Origin: Beijerinckia sp. 28-YEA-48
Lineage (GTDB): Bacteria; Pseudomonadota; Alphaproteobacteria; Rhizobiales; Beijerinckiaceae
NCBI RefSeq assembly: GCF_900104955.1
Contig: NZ_FNSI01000001.1
Span: 4,126,001-4,190,000 of the forward strand
DNA length: 64,000 nt
Direction of reading: 5' to 3'
Shown here piece by piece: positions 43,736 through 51,393 of the stretch. The position numbers and the translations under genes were made by a program. Numbering within the stretch: the first letter of the stretch is position 1; every line of letters starts with the position of its first letter. Below the pieces are notes generated by a model that saw only the letters and a program-made list of their open reading frames with translations, was not told the origin of the DNA and searched no databases.

Positions 43736-44835
43736 GACAGTTGATACAAAGCCTTGGCGTTGGCGCGGAAAATCTTCTCGCGCTGTTCATCGGTGATACG
43801 GACTTTGATGGCCTGGCGCGGGTCATCGAAATCCCAATGCGGATAATCGGTCGAGAACATGATGTGATCCCAGCCGATCCAGTCGAACATCTGAATGATG
43901 TCCTGCGGATTTTCCGGCTCTTCCATCGGCTGCGTGGCGAACCAGAAATGTTCGCGCAGATATTCCGACGGCGGCCGTTTGATATGCGGCGTTTCCTGGC
44001 GCATGCGCTCCCAGATGCGGTCCATGCGCCAGCCGAGCGCCGGAGCCCAGCTGAAGCCGGATTCGATCATGGCGATGCGCAGTTTCGGAAACTGTTCGAA
44101 CACGCCTTCCATCACCAGGCTCACGGCGGCAGCCTGTGAGCCCGTGGTGAAGGTGTGGTGTTCCTGCATGTAATAGGTCGGCCAACCACCGCCCGATGAG
44201 GGATTGCCACCAGGCACGGCGGCTGGATGCAGGCCGATCGGCAGGCCGGCCCGTTCCGCAGCAGCGAAAATCGGCCAGTAGCGGCGCCGGCCGATGGGCT
44301 CGGCGCTGCGCGGCGAAATGATCACTTGAGCGAAGCGGCGATCGCCAGCGCGCTTTTCGATCTCGGCCACCGCATGGTCGGGATCCTCGCCGGTAACGAC
44401 AATGCCAGCGCGCAGGCGGGCATCGCGCTCGACCCAGTCGTGCAGCTGCCATTCATTGACGGCGCTCGACAGAGCACGGGCGAAAGGCTGGTTACGCTCT
44501 TCCATGCCGCCCTTGCTGAGCGCCACGAGCATGCCGAACTCGACGCCATTGGGATCGAGATGCTGGCGTTTCATCAGCTCGTAATCAGAGCCCGGCGGGC
44601 CGCCCTGGGGCGGATAGGCGTCGGCGCGCTGGCCAGAGGCCATCATGCGCGGCCACATGATCTGCTCGGTCATGCCCTGGCGGACATGGGCGCCGAAGCT
44701 CTCAATATGCTCCTGCCAGGTCTTCGACAGATAGGGATAAAGATCCTTGGCCGAGCGCTGAATCGGATGAATGTCACAATCGACGATCATCAGCTTCTGG
44801 CTGGCTTTCTGTTCACGCAGCGGAGCGTTCATCAC
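43732..44835 (-). CDS. Amidohydrolase-family protein (Amidohydro_2, ACMSD/decarboxylase-like)
   Basis: 367 residues. The first metal motif is DCDIHP (Asp-x-His, in place of HxH), with GLHPAAV in the middle and HIMFSTDYPHWDFDDP near the C-terminus (third metal-binding Asp). Superfamily members decarboxylate or hydrate ring-cleavage products and hydrolyse lactones. Translationally coupled to the Rieske gene (ATGA) downstream and to another amidohydrolase (44832) upstream. Substrate unknown. Confidence 0.85.
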   Translation of the reverse strand: MMNAPLREQKASQKLMIVDCDIHPIQRSAKDLYPYLSKTWQEHIESFGAHVRQGMTEQIMWPRMMASGQRADAYPPQGGPPGSDYELMKRQHLDPNGVEFGMLVALSKGGMEERNQPFARALSSAVNEWQLHDWVERDARLRAGIVVTGEDPDHAVAEIEKRAGDRRFAQVIISPRSAEPIGRRRYWPIFAAAERAGLPIGLHPAAVPGGNPSSGGGWPTYYMQEHHTFTTGSQAAAVSLVMEGVFEQFPKLRIAMIESGFSWAPALGWRMDRIWERMRQETPHIKRPPSEYLREHFWFATQPMEEPENPQDIIQMFDWIGWDHIMFSTDYPHWDFDDPRQAIKVRITDEQREKIFRANAKALYQLS

Positions 44836-45932
44836 ACGGTCTCCTTCGTGCCCGAGGCATCGACAGTGGCGAGCCGCGGGAAAGCGGCGCGCGGATTGTC
44901 GATGGTAATTTTACGTAAGAGGTCAGGACTCAAACCGTCCGGCAACCCGTTGTCGCCGTCGAAATGACCATGCGGATAGTCCGACGAATAGACGATCATG
45001 TCGTCGCAGGCGATCTGTTCGAGGATCTTGTTCAGAATCTTCGGATCGCGCGGCGCATCGACCGGCTGCAGGGTGAGGCGCACATGTTCACGGATAATTT
45101 CGGCGGGCACGCGATCGAGCCAAGGCACCTCGGTGCGTACACCGCGCCAAGTTTTCGACGTGCGCCACAGGAAGGTCGGCATCCAGGTGAAGCCGGATTC
45201 CATGCAGACCAGTTTCAAGCCGGGGAACTTCTGGAACACGCCTTCGGCCAGAAAGCCGACGATGAGATTTTCGAAGGCGCTGCTCTGCAGCATATAGTCT
45301 TCGCTCTGATAAGACGGCCAGCCGGCAGCGGTGGGCGGATTGCGGTAGGTGGAACCGGCGTGGACGGCCAGCGACAGGCCGTGGCGCTCGCACGCTTCAT
45401 AGATCGGCCAATAAATGCGCCGGCTGAGCGGACTATCCCCCATCACCGGCAGGAGCACGGCGACGAAGCGCTTGTCACCGGCGCAGCGTTCGATTTCCTC
45501 CACCGCCAAGGCGGGATTCTGCGCATGGACAAGGATCGAGGCACGCAGGCGCGACTCGCGATCAAGCCATTCCTGCGCCACCCAGGCATTGATCGCCTTG
45601 CAGAATTCGGCGCCCATATCTTCGTTGAACAAAGCCATGGCGCCATGCAGCGTGTGGCAGACGGCAACCGAAAGACGGCCAGGATCAAGCACGTTGGCCT
45701 GGAGCGCGGCGAGGCCCGTCGGCCGGCCCGGCGCCGCACGCCAGTCTTCGCGCACAGTCAAGGGCGAACGTGGCGGATAGCTCGTCAGGTTGAAGCCGGC
45801 ACGATCGATGTAGCGCGTGACAAGCTGATCGCTCCAATAATCCGACATGAACGGCAGGAGCGTCGCGACATTGGGAACGCTCAGGTGTACATCGCAATCG
45901 ATGGCACCCTCCAGCGGCAGTTTCATCCTCAT
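44832..45932 (-). CDS. Amidohydrolase-family protein (Amidohydro_2)
   Basis: 366 residues, paralogous in outline to its neighbour. DCDVHLSVPN supplies DxH; LAVHAGSTYRNPP the central His; MIVYSSDYPHGHFDGD the C-terminal Asp. First gene of the minus-strand unit amidohydrolase-amidohydrolase-Rieske. The start region lies near an AT-rich repeat array (45988-46040). Confidence 0.85.
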   Translation of the reverse strand: MRMKLPLEGAIDCDVHLSVPNVATLLPFMSDYWSDQLVTRYIDRAGFNLTSYPPRSPLTVREDWRAAPGRPTGLAALQANVLDPGRLSVAVCHTLHGAMALFNEDMGAEFCKAINAWVAQEWLDRESRLRASILVHAQNPALAVEEIERCAGDKRFVAVLLPVMGDSPLSRRIYWPIYEACERHGLSLAVHAGSTYRNPPTAAGWPSYQSEDYMLQSSAFENLIVGFLAEGVFQKFPGLKLVCMESGFTWMPTFLWRTSKTWRGVRTEVPWLDRVPAEIIREHVRLTLQPVDAPRDPKILNKILEQIACDDMIVYSSDYPHGHFDGDNGLPDGLSPDLLRKITIDNPRAAFPRLATVDASGTKETV

Positions 45933-45987
45933 CTCCGTTACGCCGGGTTGAATCGGCTCTTTATTGGCCGTGGTTATAACACCAGCT

Positions 45988-46040
45988 CGCTATTTGCTGC
46001 GATTATATCGTTTATTAGCAGCGATTATATCGCTATTTGC
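45988..46040. promoter_or_regulatory. Repeated operator-like array upstream of the amidohydrolase unit
   Basis: CGCTATTTGC occurs at 45988-45997 and 46031-46040; GCGATTATATCG occurs at 45999-46010 and 46021-46032. The latter is a CGAT-N3-ATCG dyad repeated 22 bp apart, about two helical turns. A third CGATAT half-site follows near 46047. The rest of the gap 45933-46318 (386 bp) shows no gene. Confidence 0.6.
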
Positions 46041-46318
46041 GAGCCACGATATACCGCATCCCGCAGCCTCCGCCTAATGCGGGCAGAATACCAACCCTTG
46101 CGGGACAGGCCCCAACACTCACCCGCAACAACTGCCACGGTTATAGGCTACCGCTCCACACCTTGCGCAGCATGGGTTTTTTATCACCTTGCATGGTAAG
46201 GTGGTTTTCGCCTATTCCGCTTTTCTACAAGACGGCTTGAGCGCGAGAACTCAGTTCGAAGGCCGCTTGTCGAGAGGACGTATCCGGAAATCGCGTGGGG
46301 AACGCAAGAGGGTAGGAC

Positions 46319-48085
46319 ATGACGGATAACACAGCGGGAACGCTGCGACCCGCCGGCGCGAGCAAACCGCTCGTCGGGCCGAATTCACTGGCCTTTCGGT
46401 TCTCACGCTATTTCACCGGCCGCGACGCGGCGGTGCTCACCCTCGTTCTTATCCTCGGCTTTCTGGCGGTCTATCCGCTCGCCATGCTGTTTTACGGCAG
46501 CCTGCATTCGACGCCGCCGGGCATGGCGGGCGAATTCAATCTGGACGGCTATCGCTCCATTTTCACCTCGTCGAACATGGTGGTGCTCGCCAACACCGTC
46601 GGCATTTCTCTTGCTAAAACAATTCCGGCGCTGCTGATGGCCGTGCTGCTCGCCTGGATCGTGGCGCGCACCGACACGCCCTATCGCGACAAGCTGGAAG
46701 TGCTGATCACCCTGCCCTTCTTCGTGCCGCCGATCCTCACAGCCATGGCCTGGGGCATGCTCGGCAATCCACAAGTCGGCTTGCTCAACCAAGTGTGGAA
46801 ATGGGCGACCGGTTCGAGCACGTCGATCATCAATGTCTATTCTTATGGCGGCGTCGTCTGGCACATGGTCCAGTATTCGACGCCGTTCCTATTTCTGTTC
46901 ATCGTCGACATTTTTCGCGCCATGGACCCCTCGCTCGAGGAATCAAGCCGCATGTGCGGCGCCTCACGCTGGCGTACGTTCCGCAACATCACCTTGATGC
47001 TGATGCTGCCGGCGCTGACCAATTCCTTCATTCTCAGCTTCATCCGCGGCATCGAGAGTTTCGAATCCCCGCTTTTCTTCGGTACGCCCGCGAAGATCAC
47101 CGTCATCACCACGGAAATCTACAATTCGATCAACCACCGGGCGACGCCAGACTATCAATATGCGACGGCGCTCAGTTTCGCGATCATGGCGTTGATGTTC
47201 ATCCTGGTGATCTGGCAATGGCGCCTGCTGCGCGGCCGCACCTTCTCGACTGTCACCGGCAAGGGCTATTCGCCGAGTGTGATGAAGCTCGGCAAATGGA
47301 AGTGGGTGACGTTTGGCTTCTGCATCCTGTTCTTCTTCGTCACCGTCGTTCTGCCGATCGGCCAGCTCGCCATCGGCTCGTTCTTTCGCTTCTTCGGCTT
47401 CTATTCTCGCGACATGCTGACGCTCGAACATTATTCGGCTGTGTTCAGCAATGCGGAAGTGTGGCGCGCTTTCGGCAACACCATGTTTCTGGGCCTGATT
47501 GGCGCGACAGCAACCATGGTGCTTGGTTCCGTCGTCGCTTATGTCTCGATCCGCACGCGCTGGCGCGGCCGCCGGCTCATCGACGCGCTCGCCTGGCTGC
47601 CCTGGATGATGCCAGGCATGGTGCTCGGCATCGGCTTCCTGTGGGCCTTCGCCATGTTGCCCGGTCCAATCCCGATCTACGGCACGATCTGGGCTCTGCT
47701 GCTGGCCTATATGGCGCTTGGCACGCCGGTGTCGGTGCGTGTCATGACCAGCGCCTATGCGCAATTGTCCTATGACCTGGAGGAATGCTCGCGCGTCCAT
47801 GGCGCGTCGTTCTTCCAGACGCTGTGGCGCATTCTGATCGCGCTTGCCTGGCCGTCCTTCGCCGTCGGCTGGGTGCTGGCCTTCTTCGGCATCATGCGCG
47901 AATTGTCGGCCTCGATCCTGCTCTACTCCGTCGGCTCGGAAGTGCTGTCGGTGGTTCTGCTGCGGTTGTGGTCGAACGGACAGGCCGAACAGGTCAGCGT
48001 CATCGGTCTGTTCATGATGCTGCTGGTCATCGTCTTCCGCTGGGCGCAATTGCGCTTCATCAAGAACCGGATCAGCACGCTCTAG
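46319..48085 (+). CDS. ABC transporter permease, iron-type (FbpB-like), duplicated domain
   Basis: 588 residues with about 12 helices and two BPD_transp_1 repeats. Coupling (EAA) loops are seen as LEESSRMCGASRWRTFRNI (first) and LEECSRVHGASFFQTLWRI (second). The family imports Fe(3+), 2-aminoethylphosphonate or thiamine. No receptor gene sits next to it; the ATPase follows 52 bp later. The nearby iron-type receptor at 20108 is the nearest candidate partner. Confidence 0.9.
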   Translation: MTDNTAGTLRPAGASKPLVGPNSLAFRFSRYFTGRDAAVLTLVLILGFLAVYPLAMLFYGSLHSTPPGMAGEFNLDGYRSIFTSSNMVVLANTVGISLAKTIPALLMAVLLAWIVARTDTPYRDKLEVLITLPFFVPPILTAMAWGMLGNPQVGLLNQVWKWATGSSTSIINVYSYGGVVWHMVQYSTPFLFLFIVDIFRAMDPSLEESSRMCGASRWRTFRNITLMLMLPALTNSFILSFIRGIESFESPLFFGTPAKITVITTEIYNSINHRATPDYQYATALSFAIMALMFILVIWQWRLLRGRTFSTVTGKGYSPSVMKLGKWKWVTFGFCILFFFVTVVLPIGQLAIGSFFRFFGFYSRDMLTLEHYSAVFSNAEVWRAFGNTMFLGLIGATATMVLGSVVAYVSIRTRWRGRRLIDALAWLPWMMPGMVLGIGFLWAFAMLPGPIPIYGTIWALLLAYMALGTPVSVRVMTSAYAQLSYDLEECSRVHGASFFQTLWRILIALAWPSFAVGWVLAFFGIMRELSASILLYSVGSEVLSVVLLRLWSNGQAEQVSVIGLFMMLLVIVFRWAQLRFIKNRISTL

Positions 48086-48137
48086 ATTATCGGTCCATCA
48101 TTCAATCACTTAGGTTTCAGGCAAGGAGAGAATAGGA

Positions 48138-49238
48138 ATGGCTGCGATTACGCTCGAAAACGTGAGCCGGCATTTCGGCGCCGTCGCGGCCGTGGACAAT
48201 GTCAATCTCAATGTCGAGGCCGGCGAGTTCGTCACCCTGCTTGGGCCGTCGGGCTGCGGCAAGACCACGACATTGCGCATGGTGGCGGGGCTGGAACAAA
48301 ACACCGGTGGCCGCATCGCCATCGACAATCAGGTGGTCAGCGACGCCAGCGCCAGTTTCTTCGTGCCGCCGGAACGGCGCATGCTCGGCATGGTGTTCCA
48401 GTCCTACGCGATCTGGCCGCATATGACCGTGTTCGACAATGTCGCCTATCCGCTGCGCATCCGCCGCAAGTCGGCGCAGGAAATCGCCGAAAAGGTGAAG
48501 GGGGCGCTGCGCCTGGTCGAGATGGAGAATTATGCTGATCGGCCAGCGCCGGCCCTGTCGGGCGGCCAGCAGCAGCGTGTCGCCATCGCCCGCGCGCTTG
48601 TGTTCGAACCGCGCGTCTTGCTGCTCGACGAACCGCTGTCGAATCTCGACGCGCGCCTGCGCACCCAGACGGGCGATGAATTCCGCGCCCTGCAGAAGCG
48701 CCTCGGCATCACCAGCCTCTACGTCACCCACGACCAGGGCGAGGCCATGGCCTTGTCCGACCGCATCGTCGTGATGCATTCGGGCCATATCCTGCAGATC
48801 GGTTCGCCGGAAGAAATCTACCGGCGGCCGGCCAACCGCGGCGTCGCCGGCTTCTTCGGCTCGCCGAACTTCCTGCCGTCGAAGGTGAAGGCCTGCGCCA
48901 CGCAGGCGGACGGTTCCTTCCTGTTGACCCTGGATGGACCGGGCTGGGTTGGCCCTTGCGGCTCTTCCAGCGCGCTCCCCGTTGGCGCCGACGTCTCGGT
49001 GATGGTGCGGCCGGAAAACATGCGGATCGCCGAAAAGGCTTCGATCCGCGACGACGAGATGAGCTGGACCGGACCGATCGTGCAATCGATCTTCCGTGGC
49101 ACGCACCGCTCGATCATCGCCGAAACACCGGCCGGCCGGCTCAATATCGATGTCCCGTCGGTTCATAACCCGGCCGCCGGCGACACGATTACCCTAGCGG
49201 CCGACAGTTCCGCCGTGTGGGCGACGCCGCCGGTTTAA
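48138..49238 (+). CDS. ABC transporter ATP-binding protein, iron-type (FbpC/PotA-like)
   Basis: 366 residues. Walker A LGPSGCGKTTTLRM, Q-loop MVFQSYAIWP, signature LSGGQQQRVAIARAL, Walker B LLLDEPLSNLDA, switch VTHDQGEA; the C-terminal TOBE domain (from about residue 240) has GPCGSSSALPVGADVSVMVRP. Powers the permease at 46319. Followed by a near-perfect hairpin at 49245-49266 and then an unrelated TTT receptor gene. Confidence 0.92.
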   Translation: MAAITLENVSRHFGAVAAVDNVNLNVEAGEFVTLLGPSGCGKTTTLRMVAGLEQNTGGRIAIDNQVVSDASASFFVPPERRMLGMVFQSYAIWPHMTVFDNVAYPLRIRRKSAQEIAEKVKGALRLVEMENYADRPAPALSGGQQQRVAIARALVFEPRVLLLDEPLSNLDARLRTQTGDEFRALQKRLGITSLYVTHDQGEAMALSDRIVVMHSGHILQIGSPEEIYRRPANRGVAGFFGSPNFLPSKVKACATQADGSFLLTLDGPGWVGPCGSSSALPVGADVSVMVRPENMRIAEKASIRDDEMSWTGPIVQSIFRGTHRSIIAETPAGRLNIDVPSVHNPAAGDTITLAADSSAVWATPPV

Positions 49239-49244
49239 CCCCAA

Positions 49245-49266
49245 GCGGACGGGCCTGCCCGTTCGC
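49245..49266. terminator. Short hairpin after the iron-type ABC genes
   Basis: GCGGACGGGC and GCCCGTTCGC pair with one G-T wobble and a minimal loop. There is no T-run, so it is a weak terminator candidate. Confidence 0.4.
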
Positions 49267-49314
49267 CTGTCCTCATCCCAACTCTGCGCGCCCTTCCCGC
49301 CCACCTTTCCCGCT

Positions 49315-49335
49315 TGCATTAATGCACACGTGTGC
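49315..49335. promoter_or_regulatory. Two overlapping perfect 12-bp palindromes upstream of a TTT receptor
   Basis: TGCATTAATGCA (49315-49326) and GCACACGTGTGC (49324-49335) overlap by three bases, 39-59 bp before the receptor ATG. Two overlapping dyads at a promoter suggest competing or cooperative regulator binding. Confidence 0.55.
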
Positions 49336-49373
49336 GTAGCCTCCCCAAAACAGAGGGTTGGAGGGGAAGCGCC

Positions 49374-50387
49374 ATGGATGTCGTTCGGCATGCCCTGAAA
49401 CTGTGCGTAACCGTGATCGGACTGGCGGCCTTGGCGCCGGCCTTCATCCAAGGCTTCACTCCAGCCTGGGCCCAGTCCCCTGCCAGCGATTATCCCACCC
49501 GTCCAATCCGCATGGTCGTGCCCTTCGCCGGCGGCGGCACCACCGATGTCCTCGCCCGGCTGATCGGGCATCAACTCGGCCTGGCCTTGGGGCAGCAGGT
49601 GGTCATCGAGAACCGGCCGGGCGTCAACGGCAATGTCGGCACCGACGCGGCGGCGAAATCAACGCCGGACGGCTATACGATCGTGCTGGTTGCCGACGGC
49701 ACGGTGGCGATCAATCCCGGCCTCTATCCAAAACTGCCTTTTGATCCGCAACGCGACCTGATGCCGATTTCCCGGGTCGCCCTGGTGCCGCTGATCCTGG
49801 TGGCTCATCCGGGGCTGAAAGCCGATTCCATCCAGGCGTTGGTCGCCTTGAGCAAAGACCCATCGGCCAATCTGTTCTTCTCCTCGGCCGGCCTTGGCAG
49901 CACGGGACATCTCGCCGGCGAGCTACTGAAGAACCGCACCGGCCTGCAGATGACCCATGTGAACTACAAGGGCGGCGGCCAGGCGGTGAACGACGTGGTG
50001 AGCGGGCAGATCCCGCTGCTGGTGACGGCGCTCGCGACCGCAGGGGCCTTCATCGAAGCGGGGCAACTCAAGGCGCTCGCCGTTACATCGGCGCAGCGGC
50101 TCTCAGGCCTTCCCACCGTGCCAACCATCAGCGAAAGCGGCGTGAAGGATTTCGACGTCTCCTCCTGGTACGGCATCATGGCGCCAGCGGGCACGCCAAC
50201 CGTCATCATCGACAGACTGCATGGTGAATTGGCGAAAGTGCTGCACGATCCGGACTTGCGAGCAAAAATGCAGGCCCTCGGCGCGGAGCCGATCGGCGAC
50301 AGTCCAGATGCGTTCGCCAAAATTCTGGCTGCCGATTTGAAGAGCTGGCATCGGGTCATCCAGGACGCGAAGATCAGCTTTCAGTGA
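49374..50387 (+). CDS. TTT (Bug family) substrate-binding protein
   Basis: 337 residues from ATG 49374 with GGAGGGG upstream; the frame extends to 49332 over the palindromes. Sec leader LKLCVTVIGLAALAPAF, cleavage near AWAQS. Motifs: RPIRMVVPFAGGGTTDVLARLI, VVIENRPGVNGNVGTDAA, STPDGYTIVLVADG, VNYKGGGQAVNDVVSGQIPLL and LPTVPTISESG. A canonical family member; ligand unknown. Confidence 0.92.
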   Translation: MDVVRHALKLCVTVIGLAALAPAFIQGFTPAWAQSPASDYPTRPIRMVVPFAGGGTTDVLARLIGHQLGLALGQQVVIENRPGVNGNVGTDAAAKSTPDGYTIVLVADGTVAINPGLYPKLPFDPQRDLMPISRVALVPLILVAHPGLKADSIQALVALSKDPSANLFFSSAGLGSTGHLAGELLKNRTGLQMTHVNYKGGGQAVNDVVSGQIPLLVTALATAGAFIEAGQLKALAVTSAQRLSGLPTVPTISESGVKDFDVSSWYGIMAPAGTPTVIIDRLHGELAKVLHDPDLRAKMQALGAEPIGDSPDAFAKILAADLKSWHRVIQDAKISFQ

Positions 50388-50407
50388 CGATCGCAGACAC
50401 GAAAGGA

Positions 50408-50445
50408 AAGAGCCCGGCCGTGATCATCACAACCGGGCTCTTCTC
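50408..50445 (+). terminator. Rho-independent terminator of the TTT receptor
   Basis: AAGAGCCCGG / CCGGGCTCTT form a perfect 10-bp stem with a 15-nt loop followed by CTCATG. It lies 20 bp after the receptor stop. Confidence 0.8.
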
Positions 50446-50502
50446 ATGCCTGTCGCATGTGCGTCACATGCGCCTCTAGAGCGTTCTGCCGTTTGACTTA
50501 AA

Positions 50503-50802
50503 TCAGAACGTGCAGCCGTAGGCGCTGACCGCCGTCTTCATCTGGTCCGACGATGATTTGCACATGGCTTCCATCGACGGCTTGGTTTGCGGATTCTTGG
50601 CGAGGTCCGTCCAGCTCTTGCGCATCTGATCGATCTGGCCTTGGAACATGCTCTTCTGCGCCTCCGGCACTTTGCCGGAAATGCAGGCCTCATATTTTGT
50701 CAGGAAGTCGTCACAGGCCGGAATGCCAATCGGATCAGCTGCATGTGCAGCAAATGCCGAAAAGGAGACAGTAGCGGCAACAAGAGCGTTTCTGAAAAAC
50801 AT
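50503..50802 (-). CDS. Small secreted Cys-rich protein
   Basis: 99 residues with a Sec leader (about 22 residues, cleavage near AHAAD). The mature part is helical with four Cys: C-x9-C in ACDDFLTKYEACISG and C-x15-C in MCKSSSDQMKTAVSAYGC, consistent with a disulfide-linked helical hairpin in the periplasm. No known function. It starts 187 bp from the Rieske stop on the same strand, with a terminator hairpin between. Confidence 0.7.
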   Translation of the reverse strand: MFFRNALVAATVSFSAFAAHAADPIGIPACDDFLTKYEACISGKVPEAQKSMFQGQIDQMRKSWTDLAKNPQTKPSMEAMCKSSSDQMKTAVSAYGCTF

Positions 50803-50888
50803 GATTCCTCGCAGAATTTAAAAGTGAAGAAAGGTGAGTTGTCGCGCTAAGCGCACGCCTTATACGGCGGCGTAATGTGACAAGAATG

Positions 50889-50919
50889 CGGCTCCGCCAC
50901 CTTTGAGGCGACGGAGCCG
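50889..50919. terminator. Hairpin between small Cys-rich gene and Rieske gene
   Basis: CGGCTCCG and CGGAGCCG are perfect 8-bp arms. The position 70 bp past the Rieske stop on the minus strand fits a terminator for the 51394-50989 unit. Confidence 0.5.
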
Positions 50920-50988
50920 TGGAACATAAAAATTGAAGCAATTGCGAACAAGCGCTTGCGTTCTAAGTGACGTCCGCGAAGCAGCGGA

Positions 50989-51360
50989 TTATCCGCGCAA
51001 GGTCACATAGATTTCGCCACGTTCGACGCGCACCGGAACCTTGCGCAGGCGAATCGCCTGATTGGTCGGATGACGGCCGGTGCGAATATCGAACTCCATC
51101 CCATGCCAGGGACAGACGATGTTCATATGATCCTTGGAGAACTCACGACCACGGCTGGTGCGATCTTCATTCACGGCTTCGGTTGCCAATGGCAACAGAC
51201 GGCCCTGGCACGCCGGGCCATCGAGATGCGGGCAACGGTTCTCCCAAGCGTAGAACTCGCCACCAAGCAGAAACACACCGACTTCCTGCCCGCCGACTTC
51301 GAACACTTTGCGGCCGGGATCGGCGAAAGATGAAGCGGGGCCAACATTCACTTCAGACAT
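50989..51360 (-). CDS. Small Rieske [2Fe-2S] protein (second copy)
   Basis: 123 residues. Ligands Cys43-Pro-His45 (NRCPHLDGPAC) and Cys83-Pro-Trp-His86 (VCPWHGMEFDIRTG). The cluster-binding loop spacing is longer than in typical ferredoxins, with a Thr/Arg/Glu-rich insert between the two motifs. 33 bp downstream of an amidohydrolase gene, repeating the arrangement at 43322-44835. Confidence 0.87.
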   Translation of the reverse strand: MSEVNVGPASSFADPGRKVFEVGGQEVGVFLLGGEFYAWENRCPHLDGPACQGRLLPLATEAVNEDRTSRGREFSKDHMNIVCPWHGMEFDIRTGRHPTNQAIRLRKVPVRVERGEIYVTLRG

Positions 51361-51393
51361 GGTCTCAGATCCTGATTTCCAATCGTTCTCAGT

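Noticed and set aside
46037..46240. Short plus-strand frame before the iron-type permease
   Set aside because: Overlaps the repeat array and has no RBS or homology pattern.
46964..48049. 361-codon antisense frame over the iron-type permease
   Set aside because: His/Arg/Gln-rich shadow typical of high-GC DNA opposite a membrane protein; the permease motifs are real.
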